Below are positions 25,847-34,370 of a DNA stretch of 64,000 bases, in pieces (within the stretch, counting starts at the first letter, position 1; each line of letters opens with the position of its first letter). The stretch covers positions 248,001 to 312,000 of the forward strand of contig NZ_NIHD01000001.1 in NCBI RefSeq assembly GCF_002806975.1, read 5' to 3'. The notes beneath the pieces are model-generated. The model worked only from the letters and a program-made list of their open reading frames with translations. It was not told where the DNA came from and did not search any database. This DNA is from Marinobacter aromaticivorans (GTDB lineage: Bacteria; Pseudomonadota; Gammaproteobacteria; Pseudomonadales; Oleiphilaceae). A program made the position numbers and the translations under genes.

Positions 25847-26901
25847 CCGGGGTTCCTTCGGCTTTTGATCAGTTCTCTTTGCAGCACAATCAGGCCGATC
25901 ACCATGCCCAGATAAATGGTGAGCAGGCGCCAACTCACAATGACCAGAATCAGATGGTTACCTGACAGGATATCCCTGAAGAAGCTACCGAAGACACCCT
26001 CTGAAATGCCGGACGCACCGGGAGTGGGTGAGAAGTACATGATGAATGTTGTCACCACCAGCAACCCCAGCGATACCAGGTAATCAACATCATAACCCAG
26101 GCTGTGGATCAGCAGGGCGGGGAAGCTGAACAGGCTAAGCAGAAACAAGGCTGTGAACAGAACCGACATGGCCACAAACAGTGGCCTTCCGCGCAGGTAA
26201 TCGCTGAAACTGTGGGAGAAGCGCAGCATCTCGCGGCGGGCCTTGAATTGCCAGCGCCGGTGGCGGGCCGCGCTTATGAGGTGCCAGCGCCTGAGCGTTC
26301 TCAGCAGGCCGCTGAGCGGCCCGATAAGCCAGCGAGTGCGAAACAGCACAATAATGAAAAAACCCAGGTACAGGAGTATGAAAACGGCCAGCGCGAATCC
26401 AATGTCGCCAGTGATTGTCTGGCCGTCGAAGGCGTCCAGAGTCAGCAGAAAGACCGGGGCAAGAGAGAAGATAAAAAACACGGCCAGAACCGTTCGGATG
26501 GTGGTAGCGGCTGTGGCCCTGCCCACGGGAACACCATGATGGTGCAGGTACCAGATCTGTGCGAAGCCACCACCTGTGGCCATGGGTGTGACGTTGGAGA
26601 AAAACAGATTGATGAAAACCAGGCGGAAGAGAACGGAGAAAGATAGCCGGTGCCCCAGCGCCCTGAGGGTGAAGTGCAAGCGTAAACCGTCGGAAAAAAA
26701 ATACACCAGTAGCAGGCCGGTAACCGCCAGAAGCGTCCGGGGTGCAACCAGCCGGGTATCAAAGCTGATACTGCGGCCGGCGAACTGGTCGTAGACGGCG
26801 TAAAGACCTGCCGCTGTGAGCGCAACAAACAGGAAGCTGAATAACACAAGGCGTCGTGCAGAGGCTCGTTGCTGATAACTGGTGTCGGTGTTGTCTGTCA
26901 T
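25843..26901 (-). CDS. Flippase-like membrane protein (lysylphosphatidylglycerol synthase transmembrane/UPF0104 family)
   Basis: A 352-residue polytopic inner-membrane protein matching the membrane region of MprF and AglD-type proteins (LPG_synthase_TM). The conserved central segment reads FFSNVTPMATGGGFAQIW and the C-terminal one FSPTPGASGISEGVFG, both typical. Many relatives are thought to move or modify lipid-linked compounds across the membrane. It is the first gene of the operon and overlaps the glycosyltransferase fusion by four bases, so a joint lipid-glycosylation role is likely but inferred. Confidence 0.87.
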   Translation of the reverse strand: MTDNTDTSYQQRASARRLVLFSFLFVALTAAGLYAVYDQFAGRSISFDTRLVAPRTLLAVTGLLLVYFFSDGLRLHFTLRALGHRLSFSVLFRLVFINLFFSNVTPMATGGGFAQIWYLHHHGVPVGRATAATTIRTVLAVFFIFSLAPVFLLTLDAFDGQTITGDIGFALAVFILLYLGFFIIVLFRTRWLIGPLSGLLRTLRRWHLISAARHRRWQFKARREMLRFSHSFSDYLRGRPLFVAMSVLFTALFLLSLFSFPALLIHSLGYDVDYLVSLGLLVVTTFIMYFSPTPGASGISEGVFGSFFRDILSGNHLILVIVSWRLLTIYLGMVIGLIVLQRELIKSRRNPG

Positions 26902-26947
26902 GGGCTGCCCGTCAGATTGAGACGAGCATGTTACAGGACTCTAGACT

Positions 26948-27970
26948 CTAGTGGCCATAAACCAACATGGTGGTATTTGTTATGGCAAAGTCCGTGAACT
27001 GAACGCTGCCAATGCTGGCCTGGCCCACTTTGAATACGGGCATGTCGATGTCTGCCCGGAACTCTACGTCGTGAACCGAAAGGCCTTCCTTGCCCGACAC
27101 CGACCCGGTGCCACGGGAGAGTTTTGCTGTGGCGCTTGCCATACCGAAGTGACCAAGAGTGTCGTTGCCTCGCCGGTTATGAATCTGCAGGCCCTCAATA
27201 CCCACAGCCGCAAAGTTGAACAACAGAATGACATCTGCGGCATCCCAGTTCAGACTGCCGTTGGTAATTTCAAAATGGGTATCCAGTTGCAACTCTGCCC
27301 CGGACACCAGGTTGCCGTTGCCCAGCGTTTTGCTTGACCCACCCGCGTTACGGATAACCAGATCGGTTGGCCCTACATAGCCTTGCAGCAGCACATCAGA
27401 GAACAATGTAGCGGTACCACCAGAACCTGTGGCTGTAATGCTCCCAACCTCCAGTTCAAAATCTACTGCCCGCAGATAATCCGTCAGGCGGGTTGGGTCA
27501 CCGTAATCGGTCGCACCCAGGTGGATAACCAGATCGCCGCTATTGAACTGCTTACCAAACTCGCCCCCTATGGAATATTTTGCCAGAGCATCCGCAACAT
27601 CGGCATCGCTGGTGCTGAGAAGCCCTGCATCGGCGCGCCGCGCAATCTCCGAAAAACCATGCTCCAGCACTTCGCCAGTGCCGGCAATGTCCACGGTCAG
27701 CTTCAGGTTATCCAGAACCGTATCGTTATGCCCGGAAAGCCGCAGGTTGTTTACATTCAGCGAGCCTTCATCGGTCCAGCTCAGGCGATCAACACTGATT
27801 TTGGTTTCCAGCTCAATAGTCACACCGGCCTGACCCGTTACTCCCGAAAGGGTACTGTCATCCAGCGCCTGAAATTCCGCCAAGGCAGTGCCGGGCAGGG
27901 AAAGTGCGAGCACCCACAGAGAAAGCGTTGTTGATCGTGTCCCGCGGTAACAGGCGTGCGGCTGAATCAT
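26948..27970 (-). CDS. DUF6160 family exported protein
   Basis: A secreted or surface protein of 340 residues with a signal peptide (hydrophobic core TTLSLWVLALSLPGTALA). The mature N-terminus FQALDDSTLSGVTGQAGVTI is the hallmark of DUF6160 and of related pilus-associated FilA-like proteins. The rest is predicted to be beta-rich with many Asn, Asp and Gly residues and no Cys in the mature part. Function is unknown. A consensus CRP-type box lies about 150 bases upstream of the start codon. Confidence 0.8.
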   Translation of the reverse strand: MIQPHACYRGTRSTTLSLWVLALSLPGTALAEFQALDDSTLSGVTGQAGVTIELETKISVDRLSWTDEGSLNVNNLRLSGHNDTVLDNLKLTVDIAGTGEVLEHGFSEIARRADAGLLSTSDADVADALAKYSIGGEFGKQFNSGDLVIHLGATDYGDPTRLTDYLRAVDFELEVGSITATGSGGTATLFSDVLLQGYVGPTDLVIRNAGGSSKTLGNGNLVSGAELQLDTHFEITNGSLNWDAADVILLFNFAAVGIEGLQIHNRRGNDTLGHFGMASATAKLSRGTGSVSGKEGLSVHDVEFRADIDMPVFKVGQASIGSVQFTDFAITNTTMLVYGH

Positions 27971-28086
27971 GGTGGCCCCGGTTTCATGGTCTGTTTTTGT
28001 TGTTGGCAGGAGACTTTTAAAGGCTCCCGGGCCGCAGGGGACAGCGAAACCAATGCAGCGGAAACGGAATTTTGTTACATGTTGTT

Positions 28087-28129
28087 ACGATAAGCGGGAG
28101 GCAGCACTATGTCTGTGAGCTTTATCACA
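28087..28129 (-). promoter_or_regulatory. CRP/Vfr-type box and putative class II promoter of the DUF6160 gene
   Basis: TGTGAGCTTTATCACA (28114-28129) is a perfect TGTGA-N6-TCACA match. On the minus strand a -10-like hexamer TATCGT sits at 28092-28087. This would put the site centre about 41.5 bases before a start near 28080, the class II spacing. Confidence 0.6.
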
Positions 28130-28173
28130 GTTGGAAGGCGCTTTAATTTTTGACGCAAGGCAGCTGGTACAGA

Positions 28174-28836
28174 TTAAGTAGAAGACAATGCGCGCTGAAT
28201 CATCACTTTCTGGTGCTCCGCAAAGTCCCGAATCAGAGCCTGTGCCTTCTCCACATCCCGATCCAGAACCGCCTGCGGAAGGCGTGTGAAAAACTGGCTT
28301 GTCTGCGCCAGGCCGTGGCGATAACGCTCGGCACTCAGGTAATAAGCGCGGCTAACTGCGGGCTTGAAGTTTGAAAGCGCTTCCGTGAGATAATCGTTGC
28401 CCACCAACTCACAGCAGGCTTCCATCACCTCAAAACTGGCCTCCACCACAGCCGTGATATCCGCCGACGGCTTTTTCATCTGCTCTACAGCATTCCCTAC
28501 AACGGCCAGCATGTGTTCGCGATCGCTTTCCTGCCAGCGCTCGCACAGCCTTGCCGCAAGCATCAGCAGCAGGTGCATGTAAACGTCATACAGTTCCGAG
28601 GCATGATGGGCATCGAGCTTAGAGGCCGATGCGCCTTTGCGGGGGGTTATTTCTACCAGGTGCCAGCGTTCCAGGGTATACAGCGCCTCCTTTACCGAAG
28701 CCCGGCTGACTTCGAGCTCCGCGGCCAGTGTGGCTTCCTGAATGCGTTTACCGGGTTGTATCTGCCCGGTCATAATCCGTTCGGCCAGATAATTGGCGAT
28801 CTGCTCCGCCAGTGTGTTAGGCACCTTGAAATCCAT
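28174..28836 (-). CDS. GntR family transcriptional regulator (FadR/FCD type)
   Basis: A 220-residue regulator. The N-terminal winged helix contains ANYLAERIMTGQIQPGKRI and the recognition region ELEVSRASVKEALYTLER. The C-terminal all-helical FCD-like domain (residues about 90-220) would bind an organic acid ligand. The frame is open to a GTG at 28920, but the ATG at 28836 (MDFKVPNTLAEQI) gives the normal N-terminus. It could regulate the lutABC operon 4 kb away, since FCD-type GntR regulators often control lactate genes; this is inference. GTGA-N5-TCAC at 28907-28919 lies in its probable promoter. Confidence 0.85.
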   Translation of the reverse strand: MDFKVPNTLAEQIANYLAERIMTGQIQPGKRIQEATLAAELEVSRASVKEALYTLERWHLVEITPRKGASASKLDAHHASELYDVYMHLLLMLAARLCERWQESDREHMLAVVGNAVEQMKKPSADITAVVEASFEVMEACCELVGNDYLTEALSNFKPAVSRAYYLSAERYRHGLAQTSQFFTRLPQAVLDRDVEKAQALIRDFAEHQKVMIQRALSST

Positions 28837-29038
28837 ACAGGTTCTCTGAAGAAGTCTGAAAATCCGGCGAGCCCCGCGTGGCCCTGCTTCGGTAAGAGTG
28901 TTTGCGCGTGAGTCTATCACAGCCCCGTGTTTCGCTCATGGGCCACCGTTGCCGGTTGCAGGAACGGCCCCTTGAAATCTTCCGCAAACGCACACAGGTA
29001 TAGAACCTGAAATTTCAAAAACAGAAAAGGGAAATCCC

Positions 29039-29587
29039 ATGCCCAAGCACTTTGAACAAGCACCCGGCCTGCATGACGCGCCGGTTCCGGAAACCGAGGG
29101 CTATGTATTTAACCAGACCATGTTGCGCATTAAAGACCCCGAGCGCTCCCTCGACTTTTACACCCGGGTAATGGGGATGCGGCTGGTACGCAAGCTGGAC
29201 TTCCCTGAAATGAAGTTTACGCTGTATTTTCTTGGCTACCTTGATGACCGGCAAGCCAGCTTTGTACCGGCGGACGACGCCCATCGAACCACCTACACGT
29301 TCGGTCGCGAAGCCATGCTGGAGCTGACCCATAACTGGGGCACAGAAAGCGACAGTGAATTCTCCTATCACAACGGCAACGATGAGCCCCAGGGTTTTGG
29401 CCATATCGGTATTGCCGTGCCGGATGTTTATTCCGCAGCCGAGCGTTTTGAGAATCTTGGTGTGGAGTTTGTCAAAAAGCCGGACGACGGCAAGATGAAG
29501 GGGCTGGCCTTTATAAAAGACCCGGACGGCTACTGGATCGAAATACTGCAGCCGAACATGCTGGAGAAACAGCGCAAGAACAGCTGA
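29039..29587 (+). CDS. gloA: Lactoylglutathione lyase (glyoxalase I), zinc type
   Basis: GloA isomerises the hemithioacetal of methylglyoxal and glutathione to S-lactoylglutathione. The 182-residue protein has the longer, eukaryote-like form: [42 protein letters not shown] and [13 protein letters not shown]. The first metal ligand is Gln (Q26) as in the human zinc enzyme, with the Glu, His and Glu ligands in the other listed motifs. This places it with the Zn-dependent rather than Ni-dependent bacterial enzymes. It is divergent from the GntR gene and convergent with the transporter gene. Confidence 0.95.
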   Translation: MPKHFEQAPGLHDAPVPETEGYVFNQTMLRIKDPERSLDFYTRVMGMRLVRKLDFPEMKFTLYFLGYLDDRQASFVPADDAHRTTYTFGREAMLELTHNWGTESDSEFSYHNGNDEPQGFGHIGIAVPDVYSAAERFENLGVEFVKKPDDGKMKGLAFIKDPDGYWIEILQPNMLEKQRKNS

Positions 29588-29611
29588 ACGGGCTGTTCCT
29601 GAACAGGCATA

Positions 29612-30562
29612 TCAAGGGGCGCCGCCTTTCCGGGCGGCACCACTTGGCTGTGCACCGTAACGGGACGCGACAATCACAGCGGCGGTGAGTATGAATGCGC
29701 CCGCAATACCAACCGGCCCCAGAACTTCCTCCAGAAAAACCCATGCAAGCAATGCCACAAACAGTGGCTCCAGCGTAACGATAATGCTGGAAAGCGTGGC
29801 GGGTGTGGTTTTCATGCCTGCAAAGAAGCTCACATAGCCAATGCAGGTGGGCACTATGCCAATAACCACCACCATTAACCAATGCCGAAGTTCGAAGTCT
29901 TCAATACCTTCAAAACCGTCGGTAATTAGCACCACGGGTAGCAGGAGAATAGCGGCCGTAAAGAAACACATGAAGGCCGTGGTGAATACTGGTGTGCCGG
30001 TGGAGCTGTAGCGGCTGGTGAGGGTAAATCCGGTATAGACCAGCGCTGCCAGAAGTGCCATGAGTATGCCGGCAAGGCGAAGGGTTCCGCTGGTGTCCAT
30101 ATCGCTGAGTACCAGCATGCCGGTGCCGATGACGGCGGTAATCAGTGCCAGAATGGTCAGTAGCCCCGGCTTTTCGCCCAGCAGTGGTGCCGCCAGTATG
30201 GCAACCAGTACCGGCGGCAGGCACAGGGCAATGAGCGTGGCAATGCCTGCGCCGGTTAAATCAACCGCCAGCAGATAGCTGCCCTGGTAAATTGCCTGAA
30301 AGAGCCCGAGAGCGGCAAGGGGGGCGAGGGCTTTCAAGCCCAGTTGCCGCAGCGAACTGCCGGGCGCGCTGCCCCCTGTGGCCCGGAGCTGCCGTTGTTC
30401 CCGCCGCATCAGTATCCAGAAAAAAGGCAAGGCAACGGCCAGCCTGAGAAAGGCAAGTGTGGTGGCTTGCATCTCCGTTTCGGTAAACAGGAACTTGGCA
30501 ATAATCCCCGTGGTCGCCCAGAGCAGGGCTGCCAGGGCGATTAACAGGGCGCCTCGTATCAT
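29612..30562 (-). CDS. DMT superfamily transporter (EamA family)
   Basis: An inner-membrane protein of 316 residues with two EamA repeats and about ten membrane helices. The first repeat starts ALLWATTGIIAKF, and the second contains GIVPTCIGYVSFFAGMKTTPA and TLEPLFVALLAWVFLEE, the typical end of EamA domains. Substrate unknown. It overlaps lutC by four bases (ATGA) and is the last gene of the lut operon, which suggests a transported metabolite connected with lactate or related acids. Confidence 0.85.
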   Translation of the reverse strand: MIRGALLIALAALLWATTGIIAKFLFTETEMQATTLAFLRLAVALPFFWILMRREQRQLRATGGSAPGSSLRQLGLKALAPLAALGLFQAIYQGSYLLAVDLTGAGIATLIALCLPPVLVAILAAPLLGEKPGLLTILALITAVIGTGMLVLSDMDTSGTLRLAGILMALLAALVYTGFTLTSRYSSTGTPVFTTAFMCFFTAAILLLPVVLITDGFEGIEDFELRHWLMVVVIGIVPTCIGYVSFFAGMKTTPATLSSIIVTLEPLFVALLAWVFLEEVLGPVGIAGAFILTAAVIVASRYGAQPSGAARKGGAP

Positions 30563-31212
30563 TCTATAACCAGTACGATCAGTTCTTTGGGGCCGTGAAC
30601 ACCGTAAGCCAGTGTTTGTTCAATGTCGGCGGTTTTGGATGGCCCGGAGATTAACAGAGCGTTGGTTGGCATGCCAGACGCCCAGTTCTGGGCGTTCATC
30701 GCATCGTGCAATGTTGCGTGGAGTTCTGAGGCTTCCAACATCGCAATGTGGATGGGTGGTACCAGGCTCATGAGCCGGGGTTCGTCCCGGGTTGGCCATA
30801 GGATCAGCGAGCCTGTTTCGGCAATGCCGCCCCGGGTGGAGGTAATGCTGGCATCGACTTCGTTGAACAGATGAGCCTGCCAGCTTTCGATGGGCTCGTC
30901 ATAGATCAGCAGTTCCGGCAGATCGCCTCGCCCCGAGTCGCGCAGGGCGTGGCCAATCTCGTGTTCCGCAGGAACCAGCAGGTTGCGCGCGCCGCGGGAC
31001 GCGAGGATTTCGGCAAGCCTCGCAACCCATGATTGCGGCGTGCATCTGTGTACTTCCCCGTGGACCGACTCAATGGTCTTTTCAAACCGCTCAATGCGTT
31101 CGGCTATTGAGGATGGTGCTCTCTTCATAACGCTGAAGTCGCAATCAGGTACGCCCAGCTCGCCGCCGCTGCGGTTGCGCAGGCGCTGTAAGATGGCTTC
31201 CCTGGAAGTCAT
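30559..31212 (-). CDS. lutC: Lactate utilisation protein LutC (YkgG family)
   Basis: A 217-residue LUD-domain protein, the third component of the LutABC system that oxidises L-lactate to pyruvate. Visible family segments are STRGGIAETGSLILWPT and MNAQNWASGMPTNALLISGPSKTADIEQ, ending in the usual GVHGPKELIVLVIE. It overlaps lutB by four bases upstream and eamA by four downstream. Confidence 0.92.
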   Translation of the reverse strand: MTSREAILQRLRNRSGGELGVPDCDFSVMKRAPSSIAERIERFEKTIESVHGEVHRCTPQSWVARLAEILASRGARNLLVPAEHEIGHALRDSGRGDLPELLIYDEPIESWQAHLFNEVDASITSTRGGIAETGSLILWPTRDEPRLMSLVPPIHIAMLEASELHATLHDAMNAQNWASGMPTNALLISGPSKTADIEQTLAYGVHGPKELIVLVIE

Positions 31213-32648
31213 TGTTCACGCTCCTTCATGCGTTCGTGCAGTGTTTTGGCGGCCAGCCTGGGTGCCGTACGGTATTGTGTCCAGCCACCAAGACGCCCGG
31301 GTTGCAGCATGCGCAGGCGCGCCGCCACTGCGGTGCCAAACCGGTAAACACCCGGGCGGGCATGCATCCAGCTCCAGCCTTTCCAGACCAGCGCTTCCAG
31401 AGTGCCGCGCTTTGCTCCGTGGCCGCGCACTTTGGCGGGGTTGAGCTTGTCCCCGTCTACAGATTCCTGGCGCAGCCGAACCAGCAGATCCGGTATGGGG
31501 ATTTTTACAGGGCAGACTTCACCACAGGCACCGCAAAGGCTTGAGGCGGTGGGCAGGTGCCGGCCTTCATCCAGCCCGATCAGGTGAGGCATCAGGATTT
31601 TGCCGATAGGCCCGGGATAGGTGGTGCCATAGGCATGTCCACCCACACGGGTATAAACCGGGCAGTGATTCATGCAGGCGCCGCAGCGAATGCAGCGCAG
31701 GGTATCCAGCAGTTCGTCATCCTGATAGATGGTTGAGCGGCCGTTATCCACCAGTACCAGATGCACTTCCTCTGGCCCGTCGAGCTCTTCCGGTTTGCGC
31801 GGCCCGGAGATCATGTTGAAATAGGTGGTGATGTGCTGCCCGGTGGCAGACCGGGTTAACAGGGCCAGCAGGGGAGCTACATCATTCAGGCTGCCCACCA
31901 CTTTTTCTATGCCGGTTACGGCAATATGACAGGGCGGAACCGTAGTGGTCATTCGACCGTTGCCTTCGTTCTCTACCAGGCAAAGCGTGCCGGTTTCGGC
32001 CACTGCAAAGTTCACTCCCGAGACGCCTACATCCGCATTCATGAACTTTTCACGTAGCTGCTGGCGGGCGCTGGCGGTGAGATATTCCACATCGTTGGAA
32101 AGATCAGTGCCGGTTTTTTCGTGCATCAATTCGGAAATCTCACCGGTATTCTTGTGAATCGCCGGCATGATGATGTGGGATGGCGTCTCTCCGGCAAGTT
32201 GCACGATGTATTCGCCCAGATCCGATTCCAGGGCTTTGATGCCACGCTCTTCGAGGTAATGGTTCAGCTCCATTTCCTCCGAGACCATGGACTTGCCTTT
32301 GATAACCGTTTTGGCATTCCTGGCGACACAGATATCCCGCACAATCCGGCAAGCTTCGTCACCATCAATTGCCCAATGCACCTTGACGCCGTTTTCAGTG
32401 AGCTTTTGCTCAAGCTGCTCCAGCAAATCCGGCAGGTTTGCCAGCGCCCGCAGGCGGATATTGGCACCCAGATCCCTTAGTGCCTCCAGATCCCATTCGG
32501 CAAAGGCATCCTTGCGCTTGGTGATCAGGCCATCCATGGCTTTGCGGAAATTCTGGCGTATCCTGGGGTCCGCAATAGCGGCCCGTGCCCTGGGATGGAA
32601 CTCTTTTACATCAATATGGTGTGGGTCACCGGTGTTGGGCCGGCTCAT
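31209..32648 (-). CDS. lutB: Lactate utilisation iron-sulfur protein LutB (YkgF family)
   Basis: A 479-residue protein with an N-terminal LUD domain (KGKSMVSEEMELNHYLEERG, GVNFAVAETGTLCLVENEGN) and a C-terminal ferredoxin region carrying two [4Fe-4S] motifs: CIRCGACMNHCPVY and CGACGEVCPVKIP. LutB is the redox core of the LutABC lactate oxidation complex. The start at 32648 is set by GGGAGGCGAATC before the ATG and by an ATGA overlap with lutA; the frame is open 78 codons further upstream within lutA, but that part is not LutB-like. Confidence 0.95.
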   Translation of the reverse strand: MSRPNTGDPHHIDVKEFHPRARAAIADPRIRQNFRKAMDGLITKRKDAFAEWDLEALRDLGANIRLRALANLPDLLEQLEQKLTENGVKVHWAIDGDEACRIVRDICVARNAKTVIKGKSMVSEEMELNHYLEERGIKALESDLGEYIVQLAGETPSHIIMPAIHKNTGEISELMHEKTGTDLSNDVEYLTASARQQLREKFMNADVGVSGVNFAVAETGTLCLVENEGNGRMTTTVPPCHIAVTGIEKVVGSLNDVAPLLALLTRSATGQHITTYFNMISGPRKPEELDGPEEVHLVLVDNGRSTIYQDDELLDTLRCIRCGACMNHCPVYTRVGGHAYGTTYPGPIGKILMPHLIGLDEGRHLPTASSLCGACGEVCPVKIPIPDLLVRLRQESVDGDKLNPAKVRGHGAKRGTLEALVWKGWSWMHARPGVYRFGTAVAARLRMLQPGRLGGWTQYRTAPRLAAKTLHERMKEREQ

Positions 32649-33424
32649 GATTCGCCTCCCTTGCCTGCGTTGGTGCGCTCCCAGAGAAAACTCAGGATGT
32701 GCTGGCCTGTAAGAGGTTTGCGGTTTTTCTCGGCGTAACCGGCAATGTTCATCAGGCAGCCACAGTCGGTTGTAACAAACGCTTTGGTGCCGGTATCGGT
32801 AAGGGTATCCACTTTTTCGCTGACCATGGCCCCGGAAATCTCCGGGTGGCGCACTGCAAAGGTACCGCCAAATCCGCAGCACTCTTCGGCGCGCACCTGC
32901 TCTACCAGGTTTACATTTTTCAGTTGGCTGATCAGTTTCGGGCCGACCTCCGCCACTCCCATCTCGCGGCGAGCTGAACAGGAGGTGTGCATGGCGATTG
33001 TGGTGGGATCGCCCAGGTCCTCAAGCCTGATGTGACAGGCATTGAGAAGAAAATCCGTTAACTCCCAGGTTCGGGCAGCGATCTCTTTCGCTTTTGCTTC
33101 CTCACCCGTATATTTGAACAGGCCGGGGTAATGCTTGTGCATCATTCCGCCGCAGGATCCGGAGGGTACTACGATGGGCCAGTCCTCCGGGAAAAGGTCG
33201 AGCTGAGCCCGGGCCACAGCCCGTGCTTCATCATGATAGCCGGATGTGTAGGCCGGCTGTCCGCAGCATGTCTGGTTTTCGGGGAAGACAACTTTAATCC
33301 CCTCACGCTCAAGCAGTTGAATACCTGCCATTCCGGCGTCCGGATAGAACATGTCTATCAGGCAGGTTGCGTAAAAATAAACGTGCGAAGGTTTCGGCGG
33401 GTAAACCTTGATTGGGTCGGCCAT
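32645..33424 (-). CDS. lutA: Lactate utilisation Fe-S oxidoreductase LutA (YkgE family)
   Basis: A 259-residue protein with two Cys-rich CCG domains: ENQTCCGQPAYTSG with the earlier FYATCLIDMFYPDAG, and EECCGFGGTFAVRHPEISG preceded by HTSCSARREMGV. This is the standard LutA/GlpC-C pattern. First gene of lutA-lutB-lutC-eamA. The ATG at 33424 (MADPIKVYPPKP) is preferred; a TTG 12 codons upstream (33460) is possible. No lactate permease gene is adjacent. Confidence 0.93.
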   Translation of the reverse strand: MADPIKVYPPKPSHVYFYATCLIDMFYPDAGMAGIQLLEREGIKVVFPENQTCCGQPAYTSGYHDEARAVARAQLDLFPEDWPIVVPSGSCGGMMHKHYPGLFKYTGEEAKAKEIAARTWELTDFLLNACHIRLEDLGDPTTIAMHTSCSARREMGVAEVGPKLISQLKNVNLVEQVRAEECCGFGGTFAVRHPEISGAMVSEKVDTLTDTGTKAFVTTDCGCLMNIAGYAEKNRKPLTGQHILSFLWERTNAGKGGES

Positions 33425-33610
33425 AACATGCCACTCAAGCTGATTGGAGTTGTTATCCAATAATCATAGGGCCGCAAGAGAGTGGTTGCCAGCCGACTTT
33501 TGTGGGGGGGAGGCAGGACGAGCGATAGAGAGGAAAGTCAGGCTGGCAGAGCGTCGATTACAATGTGTCGCTCCGCCAGTACTTTGTCAGAGCGGGGCGG
33601 ACCCCACTGG

Positions 33611-33880
33611 CTATTTTACCGTAAGACGATCTGCATTCTTTTCGACCGTGCGTGAACCGATACCTTTTACGTTGGAGAGCTCGGCGGGTGTTTCAAAAGG
33701 GCCGTTGGCTTCGCGATAGGCGATAATGGCCTCAGCCTTACTGGCACCAATACCATCGAGGCTTGCCAGAGTGGCTGCGTCTGCACTGTTGATGTTGATG
33801 GCCGGCTCTTCCGCATGGGCAAATCCGGTGGCCAGGGTGAACAGCAGAACGAGGGTGGCGAATAAAGACGTGTGTTTCAT
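33611..33880 (-). CDS. ComEA-like helix-hairpin-helix DNA-binding protein
   Basis: An 89-residue exported protein: signal peptide MKHTSLFATLVLLFTLATG (cleaved near HAEE) and a double helix-hairpin-helix region, ININSADAATLASLDGIGAS then ETPAELSNVKGIGSRTVEKN. Small ComEA proteins of this type bind DNA in the periplasm during natural transformation. AGGAGTCACTTAC precedes the ATG. It lies about 90-380 bases downstream of the putative CsrB-like RNA on the same strand, so read-through is possible. Confidence 0.9.
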   Translation of the reverse strand: MKHTSLFATLVLLFTLATGFAHAEEPAININSADAATLASLDGIGASKAEAIIAYREANGPFETPAELSNVKGIGSRTVEKNADRLTVK

Positions 33881-33966
33881 GTAAGTGACTCCTGAGACTG
33901 ACGTGAATCGTTATGATTGTTGGCCAGGGTGACATCCAGCAGGAGTGGTTTTCCGGTTTGAGCAGG

Positions 33967-34258
33967 TAATAAACAGCGATGAGCCTGGCTATCAGGCTGC
34001 AGCGTCTGATGCACGGACAAGGACCACATTCCATGTGATCCCCGAATCCGTGGCTGACCCCCGCCTGTTCCCTCAGGCTGCACTCATCCTGAGTGCTTCA
34101 TCCCTGATCGTCCCTGAAAGCCCATATCCCTCGGGCAGCACCAGTTCCTTCTGATCCGTCAAACTCCGTTTGACTCGCCCAAATCCTCTGGGCGGCTCCG
34201 GTTCCGTGGAGCAATCATTCCATTACCAGCACTCCTTGCTGGCTTGTCATCCCTGACA
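33967..34258 (-). ncRNA. csrB: CsrB/RsmZ-family regulatory RNA (CsrA/RsmA-sequestering)
   Basis: Read on the minus strand this apparent gap is a chain of small hairpins exposing GGA in their loops, the hallmark of RNAs that titrate CsrA/RsmA. Examples with plus coordinates: 34226-34242 (CCAGCA, loop AGGAG), 34195-34212 (GCTCC arms), 34176-34194 (CGCCCA arms, loop GAGGATT), 34158-34174 (GTCAAAC, loop GGA), 34080-34096 (GCACTCA, loop GGA) and 34025-34037 (CACAT, loop GGA). I count about 17 GGA triplets in roughly 240 bases. A GacA/UvrY box and a -10 hexamer lie directly upstream. The 5' end is inferred from the -10. The 3' end is uncertain: a 6-bp hairpin at 33982-33998 with a weak T-rich tail is the best terminator candidate. 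No open reading frame of note is present. Confidence 0.85.
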
Positions 34259-34264
34259 CAGACC

Positions 34265-34331
34265 ATTCTAACGGGGGTGATTTGTAGTGATATCGGAGAT
34301 TCGCTAGCGCGCTTGTGAGACATCTCCTACA
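34265..34331 (-). promoter_or_regulatory. GacA/UvrY box and -10 of the CsrB-like RNA
   Basis: On the minus strand TGTAGGAGATGTCTCACA (34331-34314) matches the GacA/UvrY upstream activating sequence (TGTAAG-N6-CTTACA) with two changes. A -10 hexamer TAGAAT lies at 34270-34265, and the -35 region is weak, as expected for an activator-dependent promoter. The box is centred about 64 bases before the predicted transcription start. Confidence 0.8.
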
Positions 34332-34370
34332 GCCAGCGTGAGCCCGTGCCTTATCGCAGGATCTGTCACG

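Noticed and set aside
33881..34370. Short plus-strand frames in the gap between comEA-like and PHB depolymerase genes
   Set aside because: The region is better explained by the minus-strand GGA-hairpin RNA and the DUF3096 gene.
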